DNA from: Hyphodiscus hymeniophilus
Lineage: Eukaryota > Ascomycota > Leotiomycetes > Helotiales > Hyphodiscaceae
DNA length: 64,000 nucleotides
Reading direction: 5' to 3'
NCBI GenBank assembly: GCA_016508695.1
Contig: VNKQ01000010.1
Coordinates: 992,001-1,056,000 of the forward strand
Part shown: in pieces, positions 33,288 through 45,740 of the stretch
Layout: the number at the start of each line of letters is the position of its first letter
Position numbering within the stretch: the first letter of the stretch is position 1
Translations under genes and position numbers: made by a program
Notes under the pieces: generated by a model
What the model was told of the DNA's origin: nothing
Databases searched by the model: none
Seen by the model: only the letters and a program-made list of their open reading frames with translations

Positions 33288-33661
33288 AGTATATGGATGG
33301 CCAGAACACAGGGCTACTCAGTGTATTGATACCAAGTGACGTTCAAATATGGGAATAGGGTTTTGGACATGAGCAATTCAATGGACAGGGCACTGAAATT
33401 ACTGATGCGTGCGCACAAACGTTGATGAGTGTTCTTTGAAGTAATCTTTTCTGGTCATTCACTAGAATGCTTGATCAATACCGACAAAATAAACAACAAC
33501 GCCAGTTACGAGATCCACATTGTATTGATTGCCAAGATTATCGCAGTAGTCGGGAAAGCTTAAGTCATGAGTGAGCAACAGATGTGAGTACGGATACTGG
33601 TTTGAAATTGGGTGGGACATTTGCTTAATAAAACTGATGTTTGCCCAGATTCAAGATTAGG
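33288..33661. other. Intergenic (convergent 3' ends)
   Basis: Spacer between the converging bZIP and SDR genes; nothing is recognised. Confidence 0.5.
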
Positions 33662-34747
33662 TCAAGAGAATTCGAATTTTTGACCAACAAGCTTCTCTCC
33701 TAGGCTCCATAACTTCTCGGCTGAAACAACATCGCCGGCGTGACCAACATCTGCAACAATATGACAATCATCCAGGAACGCTCCGGAGAAATCTACTCCT
33801 GTTAAAACCAATTTCTGCAAGGTATCTGGGAGCACTCTTACCGTCAAGTTCGGGGTTAAGCGCAGCAACCAAGAACGTCGCCGCTCCTTGACTGGGAGTC
33901 TTGTATTGCATGACGGGGTTCCTGAACCCGCCAATATGCCTCTGCAACTCCGTGATCACCACTCCGGGCGCAGCACTGAAGGATCGAACACCCCTCGCCT
34001 TCAGTTTCCCGGCCAGGCCGATCGTGAAAAGCATATTCGCAGTGTTGGAATGCATGTACGCGAGGAATGGGACGTATCCCTGGGACTTTTCAAGACCAGG
34101 CATACCCAGCTCTGCTGCGACGTCGTAGAGCGGCTGCTCTGAAGGAGGGACCGGCTTGCCGTCGAAGTTGTAGTCCGAGAAGCGGATGGGGGTGACCTTG
34201 TAGCCCGCGCTTGTGATGTTGACGATTCGGCCACCGGAAGGCATGGCGTGGATGAGGAGGTTGGTGAAGAGGAAATGGCCCAGGAAGTTGGTGGCGAAAT
34301 GCATCTCAATGCCATCTTCGCTCAGTGTCCGTTCTGGGATCGCCATGACGCCGGCATTGTTGATCAGGACGTCCACTTGCTTTGTCCAAGTGAGGACCTT
34401 GGCAGCTGCTTCTCGAATCGACTTCTGAACTGATAGATCAAGGGTCAGAACCTGGTATTTGACCGATGGATGCTCGGCCTTGAGCTTTCGAGCCACGGCT
34501 TCTGCTTTCTCGGCTGAGCGAGCGGTGAGGATCAGCATCGAGGGAGACTGGGTGGCGAGTGCTAGGACCATGGCTTCTGCCAGGCCATTTGGGCTGACGC
34601 CAGTTATGAGAACTGATCAAATTAGATTTGGGTATAGAAGGTATGTTTTAAGAATATCTCACTTGTTTTACCCTTGATCTGGGAGGAGAACGCTTCAACC
34701 ACTTGCTCGGAGGTCGTCTCCCTATCGAATTCTGTATGGGAAGTCAT
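33662..34747 (-). CDS. Short-chain dehydrogenase/reductase, atypical active site
   Basis: Minus strand, exons 34747-34663, 34612-33842 and 33798-33662, giving 330 residues. Classical SDR fold of the retinol-dehydrogenase/WWOX-like branch: nucleotide-binding ILITGVSPNGLAEAM near residue 30, DLS in the DhD position, VLINNAGVMA, then FATNFLGHFLFTNLL, and the catalytic Ser in GRIVNITSAG. The expected Y-x3-K reads AYMHSNTANMLF: the Tyr is kept but the Lys is Asn (AAC). The glycine-rich loop also departs from TGxxxGxG. Either the enzyme works differently or it has lost catalysis. After PGVVITEL comes a normal C-terminal region ending GEKLVGQKFEFS. All introns are short with standard borders (50 and 43 bases). 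Confidence 0.8.
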
Positions 34748-35422
34748 AATGGCGGGTAATGTACGATTGGATAATGAGAACGATTAAAAACCATAAAAAC
34801 AAGTGAATCGATTGCTGAAGCTTGCATCAAGGAATGAAAGAGCGGCTTTTTGTATCTCTTCCGGGGACACACACAACATCTTAAAGCTACTCGGTGTAAA
34901 TAAGTGCCTCGCTGCTCACCTAATGTTCGTCCATAATCTTTGCTTGTTAATTGGCTAAAGCACAAAATATAGACACAGTATGTCTACATTGAATTATTAT
35001 AACGAAGATCTCCGATCTGGCTGACGTGAGAAACGTCTGTTCCTGCATACAGATCTACCAGATTCCGGCGGTTCGGTTCGGCCGAGATTCGGCTCGTGCT
35101 CACCTCAGGCATGCACTCGCTGTAAGCCACACTTGGCGACGATTTCAGTCGAAGAACTCCAGCAAAGTCATATACCCCGCCACGCCATATGTCAAGGTTG
35201 TTAACGTGGCGGAAAAGTTTCCTCTTCGACTCTTCGAGTATTTTCTTTTTAACAGTATGATGATCGCTCGGAGTGTTTGAGGACTATGGATTGAGTATAG
35301 TCTGCACCATCATGATAACTCTCGATCGGAGAAGTCACTGGGCTTGGTGATATTCTCGAAATCTTTCTCTGTTTTTATTTTATTTTCTTCATCTCTAGCA
35401 GCGCATCAACAATGGTGGCTTC
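34748..35422. other. Intergenic
   Basis: Promoter side of the SDR gene and 3' side of the GMC pseudogene. No gene is recognised. Confidence 0.45.
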
Positions 35423-37753
35423 TCACATATCTGCCTTGATCAAGTCCGCTGCCCTCTCAGCAACCGCATAGAGCGTGCTTGTTAAATGGCCACAGACCTG
35501 AAACGGCAAGACCGAGGCATCAATGACTCGAAGATTACTCGTTCCATACACCTTCAACTTGTTCGAGACAACGCCTCCAACATTCTGTGGTAGCATTACT
35601 GCTGTTCCTAGCGGGTGCCAATTTGGTCTGTACTTCGATTTGAGGTAGTTGGACCATGTCGTATCATTCGCGGTCGTCGACAAAATCTGTTTGATTATGA
35701 TTAGCACATTCAACGAGAGCGCCAATCGAGGAGGTTATTGGTAGAGCACATACGGTCAGTAACGGAATTGTCTCCTTAACAATGGTATTAACAACGGGTT
35801 TTGCTGCCATGACTTTGCGGAGCAACTTCCCACCCGCGACTGGAAAGTTTTTGTATCAGTGTTTGCTAGAAGTAGTGAGTCGACGAACACATCCTCTGAG
35901 CGGTCATATCACAATCCAGCATGTAATAATTCGGATTTATCGCCGCTTGTGCGGTATACGCAGACCAATTGATATGGACTGAACCACGAGAGAACGGCAG
36001 CAGCGTCCAGAATTCGACACGTAGGTAGTACTGTACAATGAGTAGATGAACTCAGCAGCCGGGATTAGAGACTTAAATAGCAGGTCGTATTGATTCTGGA
36101 AGAATTTGAGCAGATCGCTTTGCTTGATGACGCCACCAGATGCGGCCGAGACCTTTGTAGCGTAGGAGTCAAGTCTGGATTGGATATCGTTCGCGACGTT
36201 CGTGAAGTTGGAGCCGAAGAGGTCGGCAGTGCTTGGGTATGCGACGAATGTGGAAGATCCAGAGAGGCTTTCGTTTCCCTTCCAGAAGAAAAGCATTGTT
36301 GGGCTGGTCTTGTAGATTCTCGCCAACAGTAGGGAGGTTTACCACAACTGGGATGTTGTATTTACTAAGGATGCTAAGTTTTGTAAGAGAGATATACGAG
36401 AGTACGGAGGCATATCGAAACTTACTCTGGGTTTTCAACGCCTGATAGTTCAATGACCCCGCAGAGACGATGACTTCTTTACTGGCATATATTGTAGACA
36501 CAGTTCCATCGGCAGCCCTAACTTGAACACCACCAGCGACAGGAGTTTCTTTCGTCGATTTCCATAGGATCTTGTTGGCATAGGTGTTCAAAAACAAATG
36601 GAGGTTCTTTCTTTTAGTATAAGGGAAGTAATATGCTCGAGCGGCATCCGCTCGGATACCTGTGTCTCTGTCGACCAACTTAGGTAAGAAGTTGAAGCCA
36701 TGCATGTGGCCGCCATTCGGATCTTGATTGTAAGTCAGACCAACTGCATTGTTGCTTGCATTGAAGATACTAAATATGGTGAAGTTTTCGATGTGGTCGC
36801 TCCAACCAACCTTGACAGGGCCGCTGTGGCCGTGGTCTGCCGGTATGTAGCTGGCACCATCAGCCAGCTGGAAAGCAGCCGGCAATGTGAAGTTTTCGTG
36901 CTTTAGATAGCTAAGGAGCTCGAAATCATTAGCACATATCCATAATAGATGCTTGGATTTACAGGAGATTTGTGAATCTTGAGACTTCTAGTCGAGCACT
37001 GCCCATTCAGAACAAGGTGCTCACGGTCACCAACCACTCGTAATTTGGAATACCACTCACTATGGAAAGAGGCTTGTCCAATTCCATCCCACATTTCCAA
37101 GCGCAGATTCCCCCGAATTTATCTGAAGAGAAGTTAAAGGTAACTATCAGCTCCACAACAGGGAAATCAACAGAGGCTGAGAATTCAAGCAGAATGATGC
37201 CCATTTGTTCTAGGTGACGTTGGGCTTCTTTCAATGCAACATAGAAAAGCTGATATCGACTAGCTTGACTCACCTCCTCCACCGAGGCACGAGTGTATGC
37301 CATTCCTATGGTTGTTAGTCGCATGACGCATGACAAAGATAATCTCTGGTCCTCTACATACCGTTGATTGTGCTCGTCCCTCCAAGCGCCTTCCCCGCTC
37401 TCATGACAGCAGATTTGCCGTTGGCATAGACCTGGTTCGTAGTCGAATTCGCATAATCGATACTGGTTCCGAATGCAGCACCGTAGTTGGAAGGATTTGT
37501 GACGTTCACGTTATTATACACAGAGCCTCCGGCCTCGATGACAGCAACAGTGATATTTGCAAGCTCGGTGAGTCTGAGCGAAGGAAGAGTACGTCAACAA
37601 TAAGCCATTCAAAAAAGTGATGGAGGCATACCTGTTGGCAATAACGAGACCGCATGTCCCACCGCCGATAATAACATAGTCGTAGGATGCTGCTCGTACA
37701 GTTTCACAGAGAATCAGAGCCACCGCAAAGGCGGAAAGGTAAGTTGGAATCAT
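35423..37753 (-). pseudogene. GMC oxidoreductase pseudogene
   Basis: Minus strand. Start at 37753 with a signal peptide (MIPTYLSAFAVALILCETVR), FAD-binding YDYVIIGGGTCGLVIANR, then exons that can be joined by standard introns through ALGGTSTING, MAYTRASVEE, ALGNVGWNWTSLFPYY, the substrate domain, and a normal C-terminus (NWHPLGTAVMLPQNVGG, then VIDASVLPFQVCGHLTST, the His/Asn-type active-site region). Three breaks are visible. (1) Near 36451-36457 the GMC signature 2 has lost about six codons and the frame: GS then, in another frame, ELSGVENP. (2) Near 36275-36300 a one-base shift follows NLQDQPNNA. (3) Near 36010-36018 a one-base shift interrupts VSEFWTLLPFSRGSVHI. Intact relatives act on sugars or alcohols outside the cell. 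Sequencing error could explain one lesion, hardly three. Confidence 0.8.
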
Positions 37754-38420
37754 TTTGAGTAGCCAGAGACTGACATTCCAGGGAATTCTTACTCGCGTGA
37801 ACAACAGGACTCGAGTCTGAGTCTATTGTAGTATACATGTTTTCGTACAAACCCTACGCTGCAGGAGGTAGCAGCTTAGTAGATGAGGATCAGCACTGCG
37901 ACTGCTTTGGACTTTCTTATTGGCCGCCTCGAGTGAAATTTCCCAATCAAGATTAGCTCAAAAAGCCTGCAAGAACCTCCCGTACTTCAGCTGAGAACTA
38001 CTGCCATTTCTAGACGGATGTGTCTGTTCTCGTGCCAATCGGGAAGGAGTAGACCATAGATCATCACAGGAGTGTTGTACTTGACCATAGTGACAACGCA
38101 CGTCTTTCAACCACCGGGTACATCATAAGATATATTATGTATATTATCGCGCAACTGCAAATGTGCAGTGGCAGGACAAGACGCCGACAGAGGAACCACA
38201 TTGGCCTCGACAACACAAGATAAGGCTATGCTTGTGTGAAATTGGAGGAGAAGCACCCACCAGTATTAGTCCAGCCGGGCACGACGAGAAGCTGAGGTAG
38301 ACTAGAAAACACATATGAACAACTTTCTTCTTATCTACCTAAGCCATCCGCTATGCAGAGACAGATTGCGAAAAAATCCATGAATACTGTACAGCTTCCC
38401 ACGTTGTCGATTGGATTTGA
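37754..38420. other. Intergenic
   Basis: Upstream of the GMC pseudogene and downstream of GPI13, both on the minus strand. No gene is recognised. Confidence 0.45.
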
Positions 38421-41400
38421 CTATCTCCATCCAAAGACCTCCCCAATACTAATCGTATTCCACCGAACACCCATCAAGGCCACCAGCAGCCCAACGACGT
38501 CTACAATAACAAGCACCGCCGCCGCAGTCATGAACTTCGGGCAAAAGATACGATAAAGCATCAAATGCCTCCTCAGATGACCTGCCCACATCGTGGTCGC
38601 AAGACCTACCACTGCATAATACAAGGCATGCCATGCCAGCGCAGCAGCGACACTCTGAAGAATTCCCTTCTTCCTAGGCTTCTGCTTCCACAGTGCAACA
38701 AGAGGTACTGCTGATACGGCAAGAATCTGGGCACCGAAGGAGTTGAGGGCGACGAGGAGAGGAGACCAGGGGTAGCGGATGGTGTGCAGGGGAATGAAGG
38801 CACTTTCCCATTGGATGGAGGAGAGCGTCGCTTGGTGACCGGTCTTGAAGAAGTGGAAGCTGCCTAGGAGAGCGAGAACGACGGGTCCAATAGGTGAGCT
38901 GGTCAAGGTGTTGAGATCGAGAATTTCGAGGAGGGAGAGGATTTGCCACGACATGAGTGCGATGGCTCCTGCGCCCATAGGTTTTTGGACCATGAGGATG
39001 GCGAGAAGGACGTTGACGACAAGGAGAAAGTAGCGGGAGCCATGGGTATTAGCAAATCCTAGGATGGTAACCGTTGCGCCTGAGCTGCTGGTAATTTGTG
39101 AACCTGGAGTCGGAGCGGCGGAAGAGCTGATGGAGACGCATGGAGGTGCAGAGCCGAATGCCAGGCTGCCCGCTCCGATGGATACGGCGAAGATTGTTTG
39201 TGCGATGGGGGTGCGTAAAGTCTTCAATGTAGCGGATGAGAAGCCGGTAAACCATTCGCTGTCATCTGCTGCATCAATGGTCCAGAATATGGCACACAGG
39301 ATAAGACCAGTTCTGAAGGCCCAACTAATCCAAACCGGGGCAAAGCCTTCGTAGTTCCTACTGCTAACATAATATGACTTGATGATAGATGGCAGAGCAG
39401 CGGCCACGATAAAAAGTATGAGTAATTGCCAAGGTGCGGATGTTGAAGAATTTGCGGACGCGTAGTAGGTAGAACGGCACCAGGGCATTTGCTCTTCTCT
39501 GCAGAGTTTGGAGGAAGATGCAATCCATCCCAATGCTACAAAGGCAGCAGAGTGATAAATTGCCAATACTCTGTCAGAGTGCTTCTCGATTCGAATTGAA
39601 GAGATTGCGGCTGCTAAACCGAAAGTGGTGATGAAGAATAGCAGAATTGAGTCCTCCCAGATTGTGTATGAATTTGATGCGAAGCCGATTGACTGACTGA
39701 TGGTGAAGATGGCAGCTAGCCAGCCCCATACCGTCCTTGGTAGCGGATTGCTGAATCGTAACCTGGTCTTCAGCTTAGTGAACAAGACAGCCACCAGACC
39801 TCCAATAGAACCTCCACCAACGGCAAAGTCCATCATGGATCCTCCACCAACAAGGCCCCAAGGAACAAGGACAGCAGCGACTCCTACAGCTGTGCCAATG
39901 ATAGCTCCTTTAACTGCTGATCGACTGGCGTTCTCCTCGTACAGTAACTCCGGTTTACCATCCGAGATAGCCTTCAACTCCAAATCTCTCTCTTTCATCT
40001 CGAGGTCAATATCTTCCTCAGTGGTATCAGCTTCAGCATTATCATTCGCGTGGAACACCAATGCTACGACGCCGGCAGCCAGAATAGAGATTCCCAATAT
40101 CATGCTGGGGACGTCAAAACGTGCCCAAAGGTCTCGGCATATTCGTAGTGTCTCCTCCTGGAATGCGGAGAAATTCGTATAGACACCTCTCAACATCTGC
40201 TCTTTTCCATTTCCAGAGATTAAAGCTCCCTCCGCTTTGCCCCACAAGTCGTGAGGGGAGCCATCAATGGTACTCTCATTGATCCCCTGCGCGTCGTAAT
40301 AAGCAGCCTGGTATCTCTTAATACCAGCAGCAGCCATTCTTGAAACACCAGCTAGGTTGTCCCATGCATTCCCCTTCTTCCCCACAAATGCTTCCTCAAT
40401 TGGTCTTCCCAGATTATTAAACGGGATAGGTAAGCCCAGAGAAAGAGCCAAAGTCGGCACTAAGTCGATTTGATTTACAGGTCGGATTTTGGCATTCTGG
40501 GGAGGAGTAACAAAACTCGGATCTGTTCGTCCAAATATGCCTTTCTTCGAGTACATCCATAATGCAGCTTGGACTTCGTCGTCGCTCTCTCCGCCATGAT
40601 CTCCCTTCCCATCCATACCATGGTCTCCCATGACAACCAACAAGGTATTATCGTCCAAGTTCTGCACAATCTCCTGCATAAGGCCATTCATCTGCTGTAA
40701 CTTCATGGTCATAGCAGGGTGATTCGGTCCGTATCGATGACCTGCATGATCAACGCCCAAGAAATGCGCAAACATGACGTCCCATTCGTCCTTCCGCTGG
40801 GACGCAAGCAGAGGCAAAATGTGCTCTGTGACTCCAGTATCCACAGTGTGCAGGTCCCATACGTTAAGGCTATCGTAAGCTTTACTGATACCTTCTTCGA
40901 AGTATCCCGGGAATAGAGCAGTCCAAGTATCATCTCCTAAATGTACGATCTTCCTCCCAGCATCTCGAAGTTGCTGAAGCAGGTTGTCCTCCTTGATGGC
41001 CTCGCCCGCAAAGTTACTTCCAGCGTCTATAAATGTAGGCAACGTGCCTGTCGTAAGGCCTTTCAATCTCTGCAATGTAGTTGTAGGCGGATCCGCAATG
41101 AAAGGAAGCAGAAAGGCATTATGTGGCTCTGCGATAGCAGTGTCGTAAAGGAAAGGAATCGAGTTGTGGTAAGCCTGCGCAGGCATAGGGTTGGAGGCGC
41201 CGACTTGGCTTATATTATTGAACGGAACTGTGAAGTCGTAACGAAGAGCATCGATGATGATGACTACTGCTTTGTCGAAAGTTTTAGGGTGCCAGCATCC
41301 TCCTTCTGGTGTACCAGCACCCTTGAAAGGTTTGGATATAGATATGGGAGGTTCAGCGCAAGTAGATTTCGAATCTAGGACAAGTCGGGTCAAGAGGAAG

Positions 41401-41767
41401 CCTTTGGTGAAGAAATATATTCCGGAGATATGAATGAAGCTGTCGTTGAATATCAGTACTTGGCTCCTCATCCAGAATATATTCCTGCACCCATCGTCTC
41501 CTCGTCACAAAGGTACACTTACAGCATCCATACGAAAAACCCTACAACCCAGCCCCAGTCCTTCGTAAACCTCCCCGCTTTGAACTCATTCAATCTCTCT
41601 GCAACGTGCCTTGGCTTCCCCGTCCTTTCCAAAATGCCATTTTCCCTCAAAATCCCATCCACCTTCTTCTTATCATCTGCATCTTTCGCAGCTTTTGCAC
41701 GAGCATACTGAGCTGCTATACTGTTATAGTTCCCTGGTGCGGGCTTCGGAACAGGAGTTGGAACCAT
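38421..41767 (-). CDS. GPI13: GPI ethanolamine phosphate transferase 3 (PIG-O)
   Basis: Adds the ethanolamine phosphate on the third mannose of the GPI precursor, through which proteins are later attached; ER membrane. Minus strand, exons 41767-41523 and 41439-38421, giving 1087 residues, normal for Gpi13. Residues 1-70 are cytosolic, and the first span crosses the splice joint (WVVGFFVWMLFIHISGIYFF). The luminal alkaline-phosphatase-like domain shows AVVIIIDALRYDF, the Thr-containing PPTTTLQRLKGLTTG, FLGVDHAGHRYGPNHPAM and VVMGDHGMDGKGDHGGES, which carry the metal ligands. About 12-14 membrane spans follow, ending in LLVALMGVRWN. The gene shares its upstream region with the divergent MFS gene. 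Confidence 0.92.
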
Positions 41768-42692
41768 TGTGTTGGAGGTAGGGAATGAATACAAGCAAGT
41801 CAAAGAGACTACCTGTGAGAGGGGATTGAACGAGCGTGAGCCATGAAGACGTGCTGTATAGAGACTTGAAATGAAGCTTCGCTTTTCTTCTCAGAGTGCT
41901 CGGTGAGAGGTGTCAAAGTGGATGGTCGTCGCAATACTTTCTATGGTGGACAATCTTCAGGGGGCTCAGGCTCACCAATGAGCCGACGCAGCCGCAGCCG
42001 CAGCCGGCAGCCTTGCCTACGCTCCCAACGAGCTACTGTAACTTTGGTGTGACCAACAACCAACCTTCCCTCTATCCAGCAACACGACAATGATGCCAAC
42101 AACACCCTGCATCTTCATTGCTGGATGAGAGTAAGTGCTTCGAGACTGCAAGTAGCTGTTCTTTCGTGGGAGACTCCTCTTCCCAATTCTCTTAAGATGG
42201 CATCTGAAGAAAGCCTTTGTCAATGTCCCCCACTCCTTTCTTCACAAGTACATATATATTCAAGCATCAATATTGACGACAACAGAAGGGCAGCAGCTAT
42301 GGCAACCCTCTCAGTTGTCGTTGTGTCTTCTATTTCGAACTCCAACACTTTCGCCTGTTTCTTTGTCTAGCATTGCTTACCATTTCGATTGCGTAATTGA
42401 ATCGACAAGACGCTACTCCTAGCAGTACTGTACTAGCTAAGAGCCGGCGTAATCCTCCATATGGGGCGTCATTTCTGCAAATTTTGCTCCCAACACCACC
42501 AAAACAAACAAATGTGTGTTGTGACGCCCGCAACTGTACTGTGACGCCCGTTTTTACCAATCTGGCTTCAAGAAGTTGTGGTGAACGCGTATAGTTATGG
42601 AAGGGCGCAGCTATTTGTGTTTTTGAAGTTACTCTGATCTTTTTGAATGACTTCTCAAGAGCTTTTTTATCCAATCATCAAGGACTCGTAGA
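41768..42692. promoter_or_regulatory. Divergent promoter region, GPI13 / MFS transporter
   Basis: 925 bases between two start codons on opposite strands; it must hold both promoters. It contains a GCAGCC hexamer run (about 41988-42012). No individual factor site can be claimed. Confidence 0.6.
41988..42012. repeat. (GCAGCC)n short repeat
   Basis: About four hexamer units in the divergent promoter region. Confidence 0.8.
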
Positions 42693-44512
42693 ATGATGTA
42701 TTCAAACACCGCCCAGTCTCCGGTTCCTTTCTCGTCTCGAGATGTACCTTTGAAAGACGAGTCAAACGACGTTGTAGGAGATATTATAGATAATTCTCAT
42801 CGGGGAACCATGACCGCAACCCGAGATCATGAAAAGAACCCTTCGCAAGAGACGTTCGAGGCCGGCATTCATTCAGCCGCTCCTAAGCCGCAAGAAAAGC
42901 AACACCAGGATACAGTCCCTGTAGAAGAGTCTCTTGAAGCTCGCCTCGAACGAATCGGAAGGCAAAGACCTTCAGTATTCGCTTCAATATGGAGCGAAAT
43001 GGGATTCATCTTTGCAATATGCATGTCCCAAGTTTTATCCGTGAGTTGCACCCTCAGAGTCGTCCCCTCACAACTAAACCCCACCAGGAATTCTTTGTTT
43101 CTGGCTTCACTGTCATCTTACCCACTCTGGTTGTGGACCTCAACATACCAGCCGCCTCATCGACATGGCCTGCAAGTGCATTTTCCTTGACCGTGGCGTC
43201 TTTCCTCCTGATCTTCGGCAGGCTTGCAGATATGTATGGCGGCTTCCCAGTCTATGTCGCAGGTATTACATGGCTTGCCATCTGGAGTTTGATTGCTGGG
43301 TTTTCTGCCAATGAGATTATGCTTAACTTTTGTCGGGCTCTCCAGGGTCTTGGTCCAGCGGCTTTTCTACCGTCCGGCGTCATGATTCTGGGGAGCACAT
43401 ATCGTCCTGGTCCAAGGAAAAATCTGGTCTTCAGCATTTATGGCCTATGTGCCGTAGGAGGGTTTTTCGTTGGAATCTTCTTCGCTGGTCTCACAGCCGA
43501 ATACACGACGTGGAGCTGGTACTTCTGGATCGGCTGCATCCTGGCCGCTGTCACCGGCGTGATAGCCTACTTGACAATCCCCTCCGACATCCAAGAAAAG
43601 CGTATAGCTTCCAACGAAGCCAGGATGGACTGGTTGGGAGCAATCTTCATCGTCGCTGGTCTCATCCTATTCACATTCGCCATCATCGATTCCTCTCATG
43701 CACCAAAAAGGTGGGCCACGCCGTACATTTATGTCCCCTTCATTGCAGGCTCGCTTTTACTCTTCGCCTCCGCCTATATCGAAACTCGCATCGCCTCTCA
43801 GCCACTGCTACCAGCATCTCTTTTCCGCGTTCCTCGCATGCCCGCTTTAATGATTGCTCTCTTCCTCACGTACGGCTCCCTGGGCATCTTCCTCCTCTAC
43901 GCAACATTCTACATGGAAATCATCATGGGGGCCACGCCCTTGCAGGTTGTAGCCTGGTACGTCCCCATGGTATTGGGTGGCTGTCTGATCGCTACATTTG
44001 GCGGCCTAGTACTGCACCTCCTCCCCGGCACGGTTCTGATAATCGTAGCCGGAACATCCTGGATCATCGCTCCTCTTCTCTTCGCCATTGCTCCAGCTGG
44101 CGCGAATTACTGGGCCTACATATTCCCCTCCATGGTCTGTGGCACCATTGGAATCGACATAACGTTCAATGTGGCAAACATATTCATCACTACATCTCTC
44201 CCACGACGACAGCAGGGACTCGCTGGAGCGGTGATCATGCTGTTGTTAAATCTGGGTATCGCAGTCTTCCTTGGTTTTGCGGACATTGTGAACACTTACA
44301 CGGTCGAAAACCTGGGAACCAGACTTAGTTATCATGCTGTATTCTGGTTTGAGGTTGGGTGTGCCGGGGCAGCGTTGTTGATCTTGGTGCTATTTGTGAG
44401 GCTCAAGAAGGCAGAGAGTGAGATGACGATCGAGGAGAGAGAGGAGTTGGAGCTTGAGATTGAGATGAGCGAGAGCAACAATCGAGCCTCGATGGCGGCA
44501 GCCGGGAGTTGA
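42693..44512 (+). CDS. MFS transporter, Atr1/Amf1-like (DHA2 type)
   Basis: Two exons, 42693-43040 and 43088-44512, giving 590 residues; a second ATG follows immediately at 42696. The first 105 residues are hydrophilic and Ser/Asp/Glu-rich; the remainder has about 14 membrane spans. The intron falls in the first span (FAICMSQVLS/EFFVSGFTVI). Motif A between spans 2 and 3 is clear (GRLADMYGGFPVYVAG), followed by RALQGLGPAAFLPSGVMILG and a 14-span layout, as in the drug:proton antiporter-2 family. Yeast relatives export aminotriazole or boron (Atr1) or move ammonium (Amf1). Substrate cannot be told from sequence. The C-terminus is acidic (EREELELEIEMSES). Confidence 0.85.
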
Positions 44513-45740
44513 TGTCGGATCTGCTTTCTTCTCGCCATCGCTCGATCGCTATAATATCAATAGTACAGAAGCCTTTTACCGGGCGACGTCAAGTCCTATC
44601 TAATAACGTTACAAGAGCATGACCATCTCCCTTTGAACTACATCCCGCTGCTAGCACTTCTTTGCATCCCCGCGGAAAAGCAACGAACTGCGCCACGTGA
44701 TACGGAGCTCTTCATACTTTCGAGCATCCAGTCGTGCAAAGTAACTTGCTCGGATATATCTCGGGATCTTGCCGGATATAAAATAAAGAGTATGTGGGAA
44801 CGGAACTTCCCCACTGGCCCACGATACTGTATGCTGCAGGGGCATGACTATGCAGGGTGGCTGCGAACGGACGTCATTGATGACTGGAAGGGGGGGGTGT
44901 GAGCGCATTCTCATGTCACCGCTCGAGAGGGATTGCATGTGGTGACTGTGGGCAGATTATGTGGCATGTGTTAATCGATCAGACGCTTCGGTCGCAAATG
45001 AACAGAGAGAAGCAGAGAGAATGACAAAGCAGAAACAAGACAAAGACAAAAGGAAGCAGAAGAAGACGAAAACGAAGACGAAGAGACGAAGTACGCCCTT
45101 GGACGATAAGGGATAAGGCACGGTGGCGTCATAGCTGATTGCAGAATGCGGAGAAGCTGTTGAGTTGGCACACAAGCATCTGGACTGCCAAGTTGAAGAA
45201 ACGACATGAAGAAGAAAAAGGAGAAGAAGAAAAAGAAGAAGAAGAATAATAATAAGAAGACTTAGACGAAGAAACTTACAAGATCAGACTGCCCACCCAC
45301 AAAGACATTAATCAAAAGAAAAACAAAAAAAGAAAAAAGACTTCTGTTGAGGAGGAGCAAAACCTGTCAACTGCCGCTATTCCAACGTAGATCAATACCA
45401 CCTCCGTCGCCCAGATTCTTAGTCCTACTGTAGCAAGACCCCTAGACCCGTAGCCATCCCAAGAGTCCAGAGCGTCCAAATATCTAAGCAGTTTGCAAAT
45501 TTCTCTCCTCTAATTCGCCCTGACCCCCTGCTCGCCACACGTAATAGTCCTTAGCCGCCTCTACATAAATGTAAACAAACCCCTTCTCCCCCCACCTTCC
45601 GCCACTATCTATCTATTCATTCTTCTTCTTCTTCCTTCAAGATCCTTTGCTGAAACCATAACATCTTCACACAAGCAAGGTATATTCTTAAAAGTCTGAA
45701 TCTCCTTCCCAACAGACACAACTCGTTATCAACAGCAATC
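44513..45740. other. Catalase upstream region, 1.2 kb
   Basis: No gene is recognised. It holds two strongly purine-biased stretches on the plus strand (about 44996-45092 and 45207-45270) and a CT-rich stretch (45615-45640) just before the start codon, the last being a common feature of strongly expressed fungal genes. Confidence 0.5.
45207..45270. repeat. Purine tract (GAA/AAG/AAT triplets)
   Basis: Nearly uninterrupted run of GAAGAA, AAAG and AATAAT units, about 470 bases upstream of the catalase start. Such tracts can exclude nucleosomes or form triplex DNA. A second, looser purine stretch lies at 44996-45092. Confidence 0.8.

Noticed and set aside
33662..37753. SDR plus GMC as part of a secondary-metabolite cluster
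   Set aside because: No PKS, NRPS, terpene or P450 gene lies nearby, and the GMC gene is broken.
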